Below are positions 17,632 through 27,031 of a DNA stretch of 64,000 bases, one piece after another. The first letter of the stretch is position 1, and the number at the start of each line of letters is the position of its first letter. The stretch is from Marinobacterium mangrovicola. GTDB lineage: Bacteria; Pseudomonadota; Gammaproteobacteria; Pseudomonadales; Balneatricaceae. Location of the stretch: the NCBI RefSeq assembly GCF_004339595.1, contig NZ_SMFU01000007.1:372001-436000 (forward strand). Direction: 5' to 3'. The position numbers were made by a program, and so were the translations under genes. Under the pieces are notes generated by a model that was not told where the DNA came from, did not search any database, and worked only from the letters and a program-made list of their open reading frames with translations.

Positions 17632-19362
17632 TCAGCCGCGCTTCTGGAAGCTGCGCTTGCCGTTGCCGCCCTTGCGGGGGGCGCTGTTGCCCTTGTCCAT
17701 CCACGGACGGATGTCCAGTCGCTGACCACAGATGCGGGCGCGACGCAGAGTCTGCATGGCGTCGTCCTTGATGCCGCTCGGCAGGTCGACGGTGCTGAAC
17801 TCGTCGCTGATGTTGATGCGACCGATGCTGCGGCTTTCCAGGCCTGCTTCATTGGCGATAGCGCCGACGATGTTGCCCGGTTTCACACCATGGGTGTGGC
17901 CGACGCCGATCCAGAAGCGCTCCATGCCATCGGCAGGAGGTGCGTTGCGCTGGGTCTTGCGACGCGGCTGGCCGGAGTCGTCGCGACGATCGCTGCGCTC
18001 GCGGCGCGGGCGAACTTCGTTCGGATCGGGCTCGTTTTCGTCGAGCAGGAACGGCTGGTCGCTGTACATCAGGGACAGAGCGGCGGCGCAGGCTTTGGCC
18101 GGCTCCATGGCATCTTCACCTTCGGTCAGGGCAGCGATCAGCTGAGTGAACTGCTCGGCTTTCGGGCTTTCTGCCGCAGCCTGGACACGCTGTTTCAGAC
18201 GTTCCATGCGCAGTTCGTTGATCTCTTTCGCGGTCGGCAGCTTAAGCTGTTCCAACGGCTGGCGCGTGGTGCGCTCGATCTGGCTCAGCAGGCGCTGTTC
18301 GCGCGGTGCAACAAACAGGATCGCATCACCCTGGCGGCCGGCACGGCCGGTACGGCCGATACGGTGGATGTAGGACTCGGCATCATAAGGGATGTCGTAG
18401 TTGATAACGTGGCTGATACGTTCAACATCCAGGCCGCGAGCAACGACGTCGGTGGCGATAACCACATCCAGTTCACCGCGCTTCAGTTTTTCGACCACGC
18501 GCTCACGCTGCTGCTGGGCGATATCGCCGTGCAGGGCAGCAGCCGGGAAGCCGGCGGAGGTGAGTTTTTCGGCCAGTTCTTCGGTGGCGGTCTTGGTGCG
18601 TACGAAGATCAGGCTGGCATCATGCTCACCCAGTTCCAGCAGACGGGTCAGTGCGGCCATCTTGCTCATGCCGCGTACGGTCCAGACGCGCTGGCGAATG
18701 GTGCTGGCGGTGGCGGTCTGGGCAGCGATCTTGATCAGTGCCGGATCCTGCAGATAGTTATCGGCGATGCGACGGATGACCGACGGCATGGTGGCCGAGA
18801 ACAGAGCGATCTGACGCTGCGGCGGAGTGTGCTGAAGAATCCACTCTACGTCATCGATAAAGCCCATGCGCAGCATTTCGTCGGCTTCGTCGAGTACCAG
18901 GGTCTGCAGACGGTCCAGTTCCAGGGTGCCACGACGTACGTGGTCCATAACACGGCCCGGAGTACCGATAATAACCTGGACGCCACGGCGCAGCGCGCGC
19001 AGCTGGCTGTCGTAACCCTGACCACCGTAGATGGACAGAGTGCGCAGGCCGGTCAGATGACGGGCATACTTTTCGCAGGCATCGGCAACCTGGAGCGCGA
19101 GCTCACGGGTCGGTGCCAGGATCAGCAGTTGAGGGTGCTGTTTAGATGTATCGATACGCTGCAGCAGCGGCAATGCGAACGCTGCGGTTTTACCTGTACC
19201 TGTCTGGGCCTGACCCAGAATGTCGCGACCTTCAAGCAGCGGCGGAATGGCGCCGGCCTGGATCGGAGAGGGGGTTTCGTAGCCAACGTCGGCCAGAGCT
19301 TGAAGAATAGGGGATGAAAGTCCCAGATCACCAAAAGAGGTGGGAGCATCAGTATTTGACAT
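17632..19362 (-). CDS. deaD: DEAD-box RNA helicase DeaD/CsdA
   Basis: ATP-dependent RNA helicase used in ribosome assembly and mRNA decay, especially in the cold. The 576 residues include the Q motif (FGDLGLSSPIL), Walker A AQTGTGKT (about 52-59), PTRELA, TPGR, DEAD (about 157), SAT, and HRIGRTGRAGR. The last 100 residues carry a DbpA-type RNA-binding domain (RFWIGVGHTHGVKPGNIVGA) and a basic Gly/Lys/Arg tail, which together distinguish DeaD from RhlE/RhlB. ATG 19362 has no strong ribosome site directly upstream. A 163-base leader precedes it, as is usual for cold-regulated deaD, though no known leader element was recognised. Confidence 0.93.
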   Translation of the reverse strand: MSNTDAPTSFGDLGLSSPILQALADVGYETPSPIQAGAIPPLLEGRDILGQAQTGTGKTAAFALPLLQRIDTSKQHPQLLILAPTRELALQVADACEKYARHLTGLRTLSIYGGQGYDSQLRALRRGVQVIIGTPGRVMDHVRRGTLELDRLQTLVLDEADEMLRMGFIDDVEWILQHTPPQRQIALFSATMPSVIRRIADNYLQDPALIKIAAQTATASTIRQRVWTVRGMSKMAALTRLLELGEHDASLIFVRTKTATEELAEKLTSAGFPAAALHGDIAQQQRERVVEKLKRGELDVVIATDVVARGLDVERISHVINYDIPYDAESYIHRIGRTGRAGRQGDAILFVAPREQRLLSQIERTTRQPLEQLKLPTAKEINELRMERLKQRVQAAAESPKAEQFTQLIAALTEGEDAMEPAKACAAALSLMYSDQPFLLDENEPDPNEVRPRRERSDRRDDSGQPRRKTQRNAPPADGMERFWIGVGHTHGVKPGNIVGAIANEAGLESRSIGRINISDEFSTVDLPSGIKDDAMQTLRRARICGQRLDIRPWMDKGNSAPRKGGNGKRSFQKRG

Positions 19363-19525
19363 GCTGTGATTGTATACCCGAGTCGAGATGAGGCGTTGCT
19401 GCAGGAACAGTCAGGCAGCGTTGCCAGGAGGAAAGGCGCACATACTACGCATGGATGCGCCAAAAGTCCAATGTATTGGGTTATTTGTTGGTTAAAAAGT
19501 ATTCAGTTTCTTTCTCGGGGTATCC

Positions 19526-20140
19526 TCAGGGTACCTGCATCCCACGCGCTACGAAGGGTAGTCCGGCCATCTTTTCCATCCAGGTTTTTACGTTGGCAAA
19601 GTCGTTCGGATCGACACGTTGCCATTCGTAGCGACAGGCCCAGGGGTAGATGGAAAAATCGGCGATACTGAGCTCATCTACGACGAATTCGCGGCCTTTC
19701 AGCTGTTTATCGAGCACACCCCAGAGGCGTTTTGCCTCCTTGGTATAGCGCTCCATGGCGTAGGGAATCTGCTCGGGCGCGAAGCGGTTGAAGTGGTGTG
19801 CCTGGCCAAGAAAGGGTCCAAAACCACCCATCTGCCACATCAGCCACTCCAGTGTTTTGTAGCGCTGGGCCGGTGTGTCCGGCAGAAACTGACCGGTTTT
19901 TTCTGCCAGATAGAGCAATATCGCGCCGCTTTCGAACAGGCTGATCGGCTCACCATTGGGCCCGTCCTCATCGACGATGGCGGGGATCTTGTTGTTGGGG
20001 CTGATGCGCAGGAACTCTTCGCTGTACTGGGCGCCGGCCTGAATATCGATAGGATGGACGCTGTAATGCAGGTGGCAGGCTTCCAGCATGATGGATATTT
20101 TTCTGCCGTTCGGGGTGCCCCAGGTATAAAGATCGATCAA
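19526..20140 (-). CDS. yfcG: Nu-class glutathione transferase-like (YfcG type), TTG start
   Basis: Glutathione S-transferase family protein with disulfide-bond reductase activity in E. coli YfcG. It has 204 residues. The N-terminal thioredoxin-fold domain carries the TPNGRK active-site motif (about 9-14), NNKIPAIVD and the glutathione-binding FESGAILLYLAEKTG; the helical C-terminal domain contains QAHHFNRFAPEQIPYA as in YfcG. The only start giving the family N terminus MIDLYTW is TTG at 20140, 6 bases after GGAGT. It lies alone upstream of deaD on the same strand. Confidence 0.9.
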   Translation of the reverse strand: MIDLYTWGTPNGRKISIMLEACHLHYSVHPIDIQAGAQYSEEFLRISPNNKIPAIVDEDGPNGEPISLFESGAILLYLAEKTGQFLPDTPAQRYKTLEWLMWQMGGFGPFLGQAHHFNRFAPEQIPYAMERYTKEAKRLWGVLDKQLKGREFVVDELSIADFSIYPWACRYEWQRVDPNDFANVKTWMEKMAGLPFVARGMQVP

Positions 20141-20174
20141 GGTTTACTCCTGATTGGTTAGCGCAACAGTGAAA

Positions 20175-20933
20175 TCACTCCTGCGCGGCGAAGTAATTGT
20201 AGATGCGGATCAGCTCATCTTCGCTGAAGCGGATGATGAGTAGCTGCTGCCCGGGCTGAATCAGGTTCGGGTCCTGGCCGAGCAGACCCTGATCGTAGTT
20301 GTAGATCAGGCTGTCTTTTACCTTCTGGTCCAGGATATGGCCGAGGAAAGAACTGGAGCTGTCATCAAGACGCTCGTCGGCATCGCCGGGGATCGTGGCG
20401 GCAAGGGTGCGGCTGTCGGAGCTTAGCTTGATACCGCGGGCGAAGGTTTCTGTCAGCCCTTCCTGCATGATGCCCCAGAGCCCCTGGCGGTCGTAGCTGT
20501 CCACCGAGTGGATGTAGAACACATCGTTGGGGTTGCTTTCGGGAGAGTTGAGTATCTCCTTGAGTCGCATCCGGTTCAGCTGTGAAAGTGCGCTGCTGGA
20601 TGTGTCGGCCGTGGTGCCCGCCAGGCCAAGATCTACGCCGTAGGTACTGGCGCCGTCGCTGCTGGTGCCGGACTCGATGCTTGCCTGCTCGGCGGATCCG
20701 GGCAGGGTAAGCAGCTGATCGCCGCTGACAAAGTTGCTCGCGTCCCTCACATCGATGGCGCTCATGGCGCTGCTGGCGGTCAGGGATTCGATATGGGAAC
20801 GGGCCGCCGAAGCGGTTTCTGCAGAAACCTGGGGTTCTGCCTTGGCAGGTGCCGGCTGCTGGTTGCTGGACCAGAACAGGTAGGCGCCTCCGAGAACTAA
20901 AGCGAGAATAACGACAGCGGCTATTTTTTGCAT
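20175..20933 (-). CDS. Membrane-anchored protein with divergent LysM-like C-terminal domain
   Basis: Not a recognised named family. The 252 residues comprise an N-terminal membrane anchor or signal (about 4-20), a Ser/Ala-rich linker with low complexity (about 25-115), and a C-terminal part ending in NLIQPGQQLLIIRF. The pattern 'LWGIMQEGL ... NYDQGL ... PNLIQPGQQLLI' follows the LysM layout ('LWxIA ... N ... IxPGQxLxI') but is divergent. If correct, the domain would face the periplasm and could contact peptidoglycan. The stop is 34 bases from the GST start, so both may share a transcript. Confidence 0.65.
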   Translation of the reverse strand: MQKIAAVVILALVLGGAYLFWSSNQQPAPAKAEPQVSAETASAARSHIESLTASSAMSAIDVRDASNFVSGDQLLTLPGSAEQASIESGTSSDGASTYGVDLGLAGTTADTSSSALSQLNRMRLKEILNSPESNPNDVFYIHSVDSYDRQGLWGIMQEGLTETFARGIKLSSDSRTLAATIPGDADERLDDSSSSFLGHILDQKVKDSLIYNYDQGLLGQDPNLIQPGQQLLIIRFSEDELIRIYNYFAAQE

Positions 20934-21137
20934 GAGGGTATCCGAATGAGGTCCATTTTCGGGAGTCGCCGTATAGGGAATTTATGGGTTTGCTTATAGC
21001 TTCCCCGGCGACCCATTGTAATCACCATAATGGAGTTTGCTGGCGCGGAAAAGTTGCGAAGCTTTTGCCGGGCTGGCCCGGGCCGGCAAAAAGAGGTTAT
21101 CTTGGTGCCGCAACTGAACTGACGGAGGGCCCCTGCC

Positions 21138-21722
21138 ATGAGAGAAGATGAAGAGTTCTTCGAGTTGATGGAAGCCGATGGCGTCAGGCCGATCAAAACT
21201 CAGCAGCGTGCGCGCAGCTATGGCAGCGCCCGCCCGCGGCTGGACCCTAAACACCGTGCCCGTCGCTTGGCTGCACTGGGCGGTGGCAGTGATGAGCGCA
21301 TGCCGTTAAGCCCGGAACACCTGCTGGATCCGCTGGATCCGATAGAGTGGAAGCGGGACGGGGTGCAGGAAGGCGTCTACCGCAATCTGCGCCTTGGCCG
21401 TTATACCGTGGATGCACGCCTGGATCTGATGCACAAAGGGCTCGCCGAGTGTGCCGATGAACTGGTGGAGTTTGTTCAACAGTGCGTCGGTCTTGGAATA
21501 CGTACGGTACTGATCAACTTCGGCCGCTCCCGGCAGCCGGAAACCCATGCCAACCGGGTCAAAAGCTGTCTCGATATCTGGCTGCCCGCTCTCGATGAGG
21601 TCATGGCCTATCATTCTGCACAACCCCAGCAGGGCGGCACTGGAGCGGTGTACGTGATGCTGAGGAAAAACAGCCAGCAGCGGCAGCAGAACCTGGAGCG
21701 ACATCAGAACGCCGGGCGTTGA
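21138..21722 (+). CDS. Smr-domain protein (SmrA-like) with altered motifs
   Basis: Small MutS-related (Smr) domain protein, 194 residues. The N-terminal half is charged linker; the domain starts at about residue 95 with LDLMHKGLAECADELVEFV and ends QQGGTGAVYVML near 175. Typical Smr domains read DLHG and HGxG, which contribute to nuclease activity; here these are DLMHKG and FGRS, so catalytic competence is doubtful, as in several SmrA-like proteins. ATG 21138 follows GGAGGG by 9 bases. It lies upstream of a degenerate GGDEF gene and tmcA on the same strand. Confidence 0.8.
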   Translation: MREDEEFFELMEADGVRPIKTQQRARSYGSARPRLDPKHRARRLAALGGGSDERMPLSPEHLLDPLDPIEWKRDGVQEGVYRNLRLGRYTVDARLDLMHKGLAECADELVEFVQQCVGLGIRTVLINFGRSRQPETHANRVKSCLDIWLPALDEVMAYHSAQPQQGGTGAVYVMLRKNSQQRQQNLERHQNAGR

Positions 21723-21803
21723 AACGCCGTGCTGTTGTGTAATTGCAGTTGGAGCCAAAAAACGCTTTACTGACAGCAACTACGCGAAGGATATGCCCTA
21801 AGA

Positions 21804-22541
21804 ATGGATCCCCGTACCAGCAAGTCGCAACGGCGAACACTGACCCTGTTGTCTGCGGGGCTGGCGATCTCGCTGGCGGTGCTGCTGGGGCTGTCTATTT
21901 GGCGCTCGGCATCCCTGTTGCAGGTGTTGCTCGAGGCGCTGGCGCTGGTGCTGCTCCTGTTTCTGTTTTTAGCGACACGTCGTTTGATCAATCAACAGCA
22001 TGTGCGACTCGATGAACTCCAACATTCACTGATTACTCAGCGAGTGACTGATCCGGATACCGGTGCGGCGCTGCCGGAATGGTTTGGTCGGGTGCTGACG
22101 ACCGAGTGTCGTCGTGCAGTGCGTGAATTTGCTCCCCTAACGCTGATGCGGTTCGATCTCAAGTGCCCTGATCCAGTCACTTTGGCAGCCTGCCGCGTAC
22201 GCCTGGCGTTAATGCTCACCGACGAAATTTCCCGCCCTGGTGATCTGGTGGGGCTGAATGATCGCGGCGATATCGAACTGCTGTTGCCGAGTACCAATGA
22301 GCAGGCGGAACGTCTGGCTGAACGCTGTGTTGCTAACGCCGCCAGGTTGCTTGGACGCGAGGATGTTGAGGTTCGACTGGCGGCCTGTACCTTGCAGCCG
22401 AGTGCTGAACTGACGCCCGAGCGGATCAGGGGAGCGCTGCTGCACTTGCTCGATGAGGTTCGAGCCCAACCTTCGGGCAGTTACGCCTATCGAGCCGAGA
22501 GTGTCGAACTCGACGCCTTCAATCCCACGTTCAGCTCATGA
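21804..22541 (+). CDS. Membrane protein with degenerate GGDEF domain
   Basis: The 245-residue protein has two N-terminal membrane helices (about 13-31 and 38-57) and a cytoplasmic domain with the length and pattern of GGDEF domains. TDPDTGAAL stands where D-x-LTGL-xN is expected, FDLKC where the metal-binding beta strand lies, and DRGDIELLLPST (153-164) where R-x-GGDEF-x-LLLP belongs. The signature is therefore RGDIE instead of GGDEF, and diguanylate cyclase activity is not expected; a receptor or structural role is possible. The stop overlaps the tmcA start (ATGA), so the two are translationally coupled. Confidence 0.75.
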   Translation: MDPRTSKSQRRTLTLLSAGLAISLAVLLGLSIWRSASLLQVLLEALALVLLLFLFLATRRLINQQHVRLDELQHSLITQRVTDPDTGAALPEWFGRVLTTECRRAVREFAPLTLMRFDLKCPDPVTLAACRVRLALMLTDEISRPGDLVGLNDRGDIELLLPSTNEQAERLAERCVANAARLLGREDVEVRLAACTLQPSAELTPERIRGALLHLLDEVRAQPSGSYAYRAESVELDAFNPTFSS

Positions 22542-24658
22542 TCGATACCGATATTAAACGCCTGGGTGAGCAGCTCGGCCAGGCTCGGCACCGTGGTTTG
22601 CTCTGGCTGGCGGGCGATCCATCCTTCTGCAATGAAAAGCTTCCGTCATTGATCGACACTCTGTCTCGGGAAGGTACAGCTTCCGGGCTGGTTTTTAGTG
22701 ATCGAGATCTGGGCCGGGAGCTGGACTGCTGGCCGTTAAAGCGCGCCGCTGAGGTGCTGGGCCAAACCCACCCCTGGATTATTTTCGATGCGTATAGTGG
22801 CTTTAATCCCAATACCCTGGCCCAGGTGTCCGGCACTATCGCTGCGGGCGGGTGGCTGGTGGTGCTGGCGCCGGATTCCGAGCGCTGGCCCGGATTTCAG
22901 GATCCTGAATATCGTCAGCTGAGTGTTGAACCCTGGACGCCCGAGCAGCTTGAACCACGTTACCTGCGTCGGGTCGTCCGCTTGCTCGATGCAGACCCTG
23001 CTCTGGTCAAATGGAGTGCTGGCAGTAAGCGACTACCCGATTGGCCGACGTCGCAGCCTGCACAGGCGGTTGAAGCGCCGTTTCTCAGTCATGACCAGAA
23101 ACGTGCGGTAGACACTCTTTTGAATCGGCTGCGACAGCGGCGCTGCAAGCAGGTGATCAGTGCTGATCGTGGGCGTGGTAAATCCGCCGCTCTGGGGCTG
23201 GCGCTGGCGCTCAGGGCGCAGCAGAAGCCGCTCAAAGTAGTTTTGACTGCGCCGGGGCGCAGTGCGTTGTCGGCACTGTTTGAACGTATTGAGGCGCTGC
23301 TGGGGGCGATTCATTGGCAGGGCGACAGTGGCCAGGCCGGTCCTCTGGCCATTGTATATCGTGCGCCCGCGGAGCTGTCACAGCGGCCGGAGTCCGCCGA
23401 TCTGCTAGTGATTGATGAGGCCGCGGCAATCGCGACGCCGGTGCTGGCCCGGCTCAGTCATTACTATGCCCGGGTGTTGTTCGCGACGACCCAGCATGGT
23501 TACGAGGGCAACGGGCGGGGCTTTACCCTCAGGTTTATGAACGAGCTGCGTGAACTGGCACCGGAAACCGGTGAGATCCTGCTGGCAGCGCCGGTTCGCT
23601 GGGCAACCGGTGATCCGCTCGAAACCTCGCTGTCGCGGCTGTTGTTGCTGGATGTGGATGCCGAGATTCCGGCGCAGCAATCGGATCGGGCAGCTCTGTC
23701 TATGGAGTGGCTGAATCGAGACCGGTTAAGTGAGGATGAGCCACTGCTGCGTCAGCTGTTCGGGCTGCTGGTGCTGGCGCATTATCGAACCACCCCTGGC
23801 GATGCCCGTGTGCTGCTGGACAGCCCCAATCTGGATGTTTGCCTTCTGCGAGAGGGCGGTGTCCTGGTGGGTTGTGCCCTGGTCGCCCGGGAGGGAGAAC
23901 TGTCCGACTCTCTCGCCCAGGGCGTTTGGGAGGGGGTAAGGCGGCCCACCGGGCATTTGCTGCCACAGGCGTTGATCGCCCATGAAGGCGAATTAGCCGT
24001 GGCGCCCTGGAGCGCCTGGCGGATCGTTCGTATCGCCGTACATCCTGCCTGCCAGAGCGTTGGTCTTGGCTCCCGGTTTTTAAACTGGCTGGTGGAGTGT
24101 GCAGAGCGGGCGAGGGTGGATTATATCGGTGCCAGCTTCGCGGCTACTCCGGCGCTGCTGGGCTATTGGCAGGGCTGCGGGTTTCTGCCGGTACGGGTCG
24201 GGGATCGGCAGGATCCTATCTCCGGCTCCCATGCTGTTGTGGAGCTGCGGGCACTATCGCCGCGGGCGCAGGAATGGCTGCCGGGAATGCGCCAGCGCTA
24301 CATTGAGGGTCTGCGTTATCGTTTGAACGGGCCGTTGGATGCGCTGCAGGTGGAGCTGCTGCCGGGGCTGTTTCATGCTGCGCAGATGGCGGAAATAGAA
24401 GCGGGGGATAAGTGCTTGCTGGAAGGGTTTGCACACTATCAGCGCTCGCTGGAGAGTTCGCTGCTAGCCCTGGATAAACTGCTGCGTCTGACGATCAGCC
24501 GTTGGCCTGCGTTGGCTATTGCTCCTGAGGATCAGAGTCTGCTGGTGGAGCGAATCTGGCGTATGCGGGACGCTGAGCAGTTGTCCTGGCTTGGTGGGCG
24601 CAAGGCTCAGCTGGCGCGACTGAGAGCTCTCACCGCGCAGCTGCTTGATCTTATCTAA
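22538..24658 (+). CDS. tmcA: tRNA(Met) cytidine acetyltransferase TmcA
   Basis: Forms N4-acetylcytidine at the wobble C34 of elongator tRNA-Met using acetyl-CoA and ATP. The 706 residues comprise an N-terminal domain, an RNA-helicase-like ATPase with P-loop ADRGRGKSAALG (about 209-220), VIDEAAAI (about 290) and GYEGNGRGF, a GNAT domain with IAVHPACQSVGLGSRFL (about 495-511) and FAATPALLGYWQGCGF, and a C-terminal tRNA-binding tail. It starts at ATG 22538 inside the upstream stop codon (ATGA). It is convergent with the MOSC gene, 23 bases away, with no obvious terminator between. Confidence 0.95.
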   Translation: MIDTDIKRLGEQLGQARHRGLLWLAGDPSFCNEKLPSLIDTLSREGTASGLVFSDRDLGRELDCWPLKRAAEVLGQTHPWIIFDAYSGFNPNTLAQVSGTIAAGGWLVVLAPDSERWPGFQDPEYRQLSVEPWTPEQLEPRYLRRVVRLLDADPALVKWSAGSKRLPDWPTSQPAQAVEAPFLSHDQKRAVDTLLNRLRQRRCKQVISADRGRGKSAALGLALALRAQQKPLKVVLTAPGRSALSALFERIEALLGAIHWQGDSGQAGPLAIVYRAPAELSQRPESADLLVIDEAAAIATPVLARLSHYYARVLFATTQHGYEGNGRGFTLRFMNELRELAPETGEILLAAPVRWATGDPLETSLSRLLLLDVDAEIPAQQSDRAALSMEWLNRDRLSEDEPLLRQLFGLLVLAHYRTTPGDARVLLDSPNLDVCLLREGGVLVGCALVAREGELSDSLAQGVWEGVRRPTGHLLPQALIAHEGELAVAPWSAWRIVRIAVHPACQSVGLGSRFLNWLVECAERARVDYIGASFAATPALLGYWQGCGFLPVRVGDRQDPISGSHAVVELRALSPRAQEWLPGMRQRYIEGLRYRLNGPLDALQVELLPGLFHAAQMAEIEAGDKCLLEGFAHYQRSLESSLLALDKLLRLTISRWPALAIAPEDQSLLVERIWRMRDAEQLSWLGGRKAQLARLRALTAQLLDLI

Positions 24659-24681
24659 GCCCTGTATTGGCTAACACTCAC

Positions 24682-25482
24682 TTAGTCCAGTAGCTCGACC
24701 TCGGCGCCCACTTCCAGTAATCCCGGTGTGGTTACCATTAGATTGTGGCCGAAACAGACACGGCCATCTTCACTGCGATGAATCCGCGCCAGGGTGCGCA
24801 GCGGCTCAGATTTGGGTGACTTTTCACCGGTGAACGGGTCCCGGGTGATCAGCACGCAACGCTCGCAGGGTTTTACCAGCTCAAGTTCAACCGCGCCGAT
24901 TCTGATCCGCTTCCAGCCATCTTCCGCCCAGGCTGTCGCCCCTTTCACCACTAGGTTGGGGCGGAAACGGCGCATCTCGGTTTCCGTCGGGCCCTCATCG
25001 CGGAGCGCCTGCAGCGAGGCTTCGTTCGTCAGCAGGATAGGGTAGCCATCGGCAAAGAGCACCGGCCGCTCGGCGGCGCGGCCGGCCACGCGGTAGCTTT
25101 CCGGGTCGTTGTAGACCAGATGTACCGGTTTGCCGAGATAGTCGCTGAGCCACTCATCGACGGCCTCGGGGCAGCGGCGGCCGGCAAGAATGTCATTCCA
25201 GACCTCGACCTGGCGCCGCTCCGCATCGATCTGATCGTAGTGGAGGTATAGCGGCAGTTTGCCTGGCGCGCTGAATATCAGCCCGTCGTGAACCAGTGTT
25301 GAAACGACATTGAGCAGTTTGGGATCCTGTCGTGCAGTGATGAACATCCCTTCGGGGTCGCACACCATAAAGCGGCGATCCATTGCCAGGCCACGCGTTT
25401 CGGCCCAGGCGGAGGACAAAGAGATCTGTGATCCCGATTTGATCGGGTAGATATAAAGGCCGCTGACGACAGGGTTGGACAT
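24682..25482 (-). CDS. MOSC domain protein (YcbX-like)
   Basis: Molybdenum-cofactor sulfurase C-terminal (MOSC) family protein, 266 residues. An N-terminal MOSC beta-barrel domain (LYIYPIKSGSQISL...RGLAMDRRFMVCD) is followed by the MOSC domain with the conserved KPCERCVLITRDPFTGEKSP region (about 210-229); Cys in CERC is the probable sulfur- or cofactor-ligating residue. E. coli YcbX with this layout takes part in molybdenum-dependent reduction of N-hydroxylated compounds. YcbX also has a C-terminal ferredoxin domain, which is absent here. ATG 25482 follows the TPR-methyltransferase stop by 28 bases. Confidence 0.88.
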   Translation of the reverse strand: MSNPVVSGLYIYPIKSGSQISLSSAWAETRGLAMDRRFMVCDPEGMFITARQDPKLLNVVSTLVHDGLIFSAPGKLPLYLHYDQIDAERRQVEVWNDILAGRRCPEAVDEWLSDYLGKPVHLVYNDPESYRVAGRAAERPVLFADGYPILLTNEASLQALRDEGPTETEMRRFRPNLVVKGATAWAEDGWKRIRIGAVELELVKPCERCVLITRDPFTGEKSPKSEPLRTLARIHRSEDGRVCFGHNLMVTTPGLLEVGAEVELLD

Positions 25483-25510
25483 GAGATTCCCTTCAATTCC
25501 TACTTTTGAG

Positions 25511-26881
25511 TTATGCGGGCTTGCGGCAGAACGCCATCAGGCCTGTCTGCATCTTGCCCTGTTCCTTGCGCAACGGGAAGGCGCTGCTGCTGAGCAGCTC
25601 CAGACCGGCTTGTGTGGCTCGCTGGCGCAGGTGAGCTTCGCTGTGGCGGTAGCGGCCGGTTGGTGCCAGCTCCAGATCCTGGTCCGCCGCTTCGACGGTG
25701 AAGGCAAAGATACCCTCGGGAGCCAGAGCCTTATGCACGGACTGCATGATCGGCCCCAAATCACCGATATAGATCAGTACATCGGTGGCGCAGGCCAGTT
25801 GCAGCGCCTGCTGCTGGTTCAGCCAGTCCAGCAGGTTGGCCTGCTCAAGCTGATCGTAGCCGCCCTGTCTGCGTGCTTCATCGAGCATGCCAGACGAGAG
25901 GTCGCAGCCGCTGAGATGATCGATGCTGAACTGCTGCTTCAGGTTGCGGCCCAGGAGGCCGCTGCCGCAGCCAAGATCGGCGACGCGGCTCAGGTGCTGT
26001 GGTAGTAGTTCTGCCAGAGCGTCTGTCAGCAGTGTGGGTGCCCGGTATCCCAGGCGATCGACCAGTTGCTGTTCGAACTGCGCGGCATGGGTGTCGTACA
26101 GACCACGCACATACTGTTCGGGTGCATGGTTGGCGACCTGGCCGGTGGCGGCATCGACCATATGGCGTGCAGCGGCATGCTCAGGGTCCAGTTCAAGCAG
26201 GCGGCGATAAAGCGGCAGGGCGCTCTCCAGATAACCCTCCTCAGCCAGATAATCGGCCACCGATTCGAGTTCATCGATAGTCAGAGAACCGAGTTTCTCC
26301 GCTTGCACCGTTGCTCCGCTAAGGCTCTGCAGCAGGCAAAACTCGCCCAGGGCTTCCGGGTGATCGCTTTCGCGAGTCAGAACCTGCGCGATCCGGCGCT
26401 GTGCCTGTTCTATCTTTCCCGTATGGCGCTCGGTACGTGCCAGCAGGCATTGAAGCTCATCGACCTCGTTGAGCCAGCTCTGCTGCTCGAGGCTGTCGAG
26501 AATTGTCTGCCAGGACTCCAGTACCTCCAGCAGATAAACACGATTGATGTGAAATGCATGTTCATCTGGAAGCAGAGCCACCGCCTGCTCCTGTACCTGG
26601 AGCGCATCGCTAAATTTACTGCGCTGTTTCAGCGCCAGTGCAAGGTTGTTCAGTGCTTGCGCCCGGAAGCGGTCCGCTACCGGAAGCTCTGACGCGCGCT
26701 TTAGCTCCTTGCAGGCTGAGAGGGCGTTGCCGGCATGCATCTTTATAACGCCCAGCAGATGTCGGGCGTTAAAGTCTTTCGGGTTTTTGGCGAGGAGCTG
26801 CTGGCAGATCGCTTCTGCACTGGGGTAGGCTTGCTGCTGCATTAACGTCAGCGCCTGCTGTAGCGGACTGGGTGCTGTCAT
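25511..26881 (-). CDS. TPR-repeat protein with SAM-dependent methyltransferase domain
   Basis: The 456-residue protein has two parts. Residues 1-260 are helical tetratricopeptide-like repeats (AICQQLLAKNPKDFNARHLL near the start, ALPLYRRLLELDPEHAAARH near 230). Residues about 280-456 are a class I methyltransferase with motif I ADLGCGSGLLGRNL (about 299), the acidic GCDLSSGMLDEAR, and TDVLIYIGDL as motif II. The fold resembles TPR-methyltransferases that modify proteins or lipids, but the substrate is unknown. A GTRYRHSEAHL-like stretch near 410 is typical of this group. Confidence 0.85.
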   Translation of the reverse strand: MTAPSPLQQALTLMQQQAYPSAEAICQQLLAKNPKDFNARHLLGVIKMHAGNALSACKELKRASELPVADRFRAQALNNLALALKQRSKFSDALQVQEQAVALLPDEHAFHINRVYLLEVLESWQTILDSLEQQSWLNEVDELQCLLARTERHTGKIEQAQRRIAQVLTRESDHPEALGEFCLLQSLSGATVQAEKLGSLTIDELESVADYLAEEGYLESALPLYRRLLELDPEHAAARHMVDAATGQVANHAPEQYVRGLYDTHAAQFEQQLVDRLGYRAPTLLTDALAELLPQHLSRVADLGCGSGLLGRNLKQQFSIDHLSGCDLSSGMLDEARRQGGYDQLEQANLLDWLNQQQALQLACATDVLIYIGDLGPIMQSVHKALAPEGIFAFTVEAADQDLELAPTGRYRHSEAHLRQRATQAGLELLSSSAFPLRKEQGKMQTGLMAFCRKPA

Positions 26882-27031
26882 CGGGGCTAAAAACTTTCGG
26901 ATCGGGTCTTTTTGTGGTGATGCTCGTTACGGCATCACTGCTCGTTTTGCTTAGACGGCGATACTAACTTGGGCCGGGCTTTTTTTTCCAGCCCCGGGTG
27001 GGCGCTATGCTGTGTTGGTAGAGGAGAGAAT

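Noticed and set aside
17890..19317. A 475-codon frame on the plus strand opposite deaD
   Set aside because: It is the mirror of the DEAD-box gene: no ribosome site, low-complexity Ala/Gly-rich translation, and the helicase motifs on the other strand are decisive.
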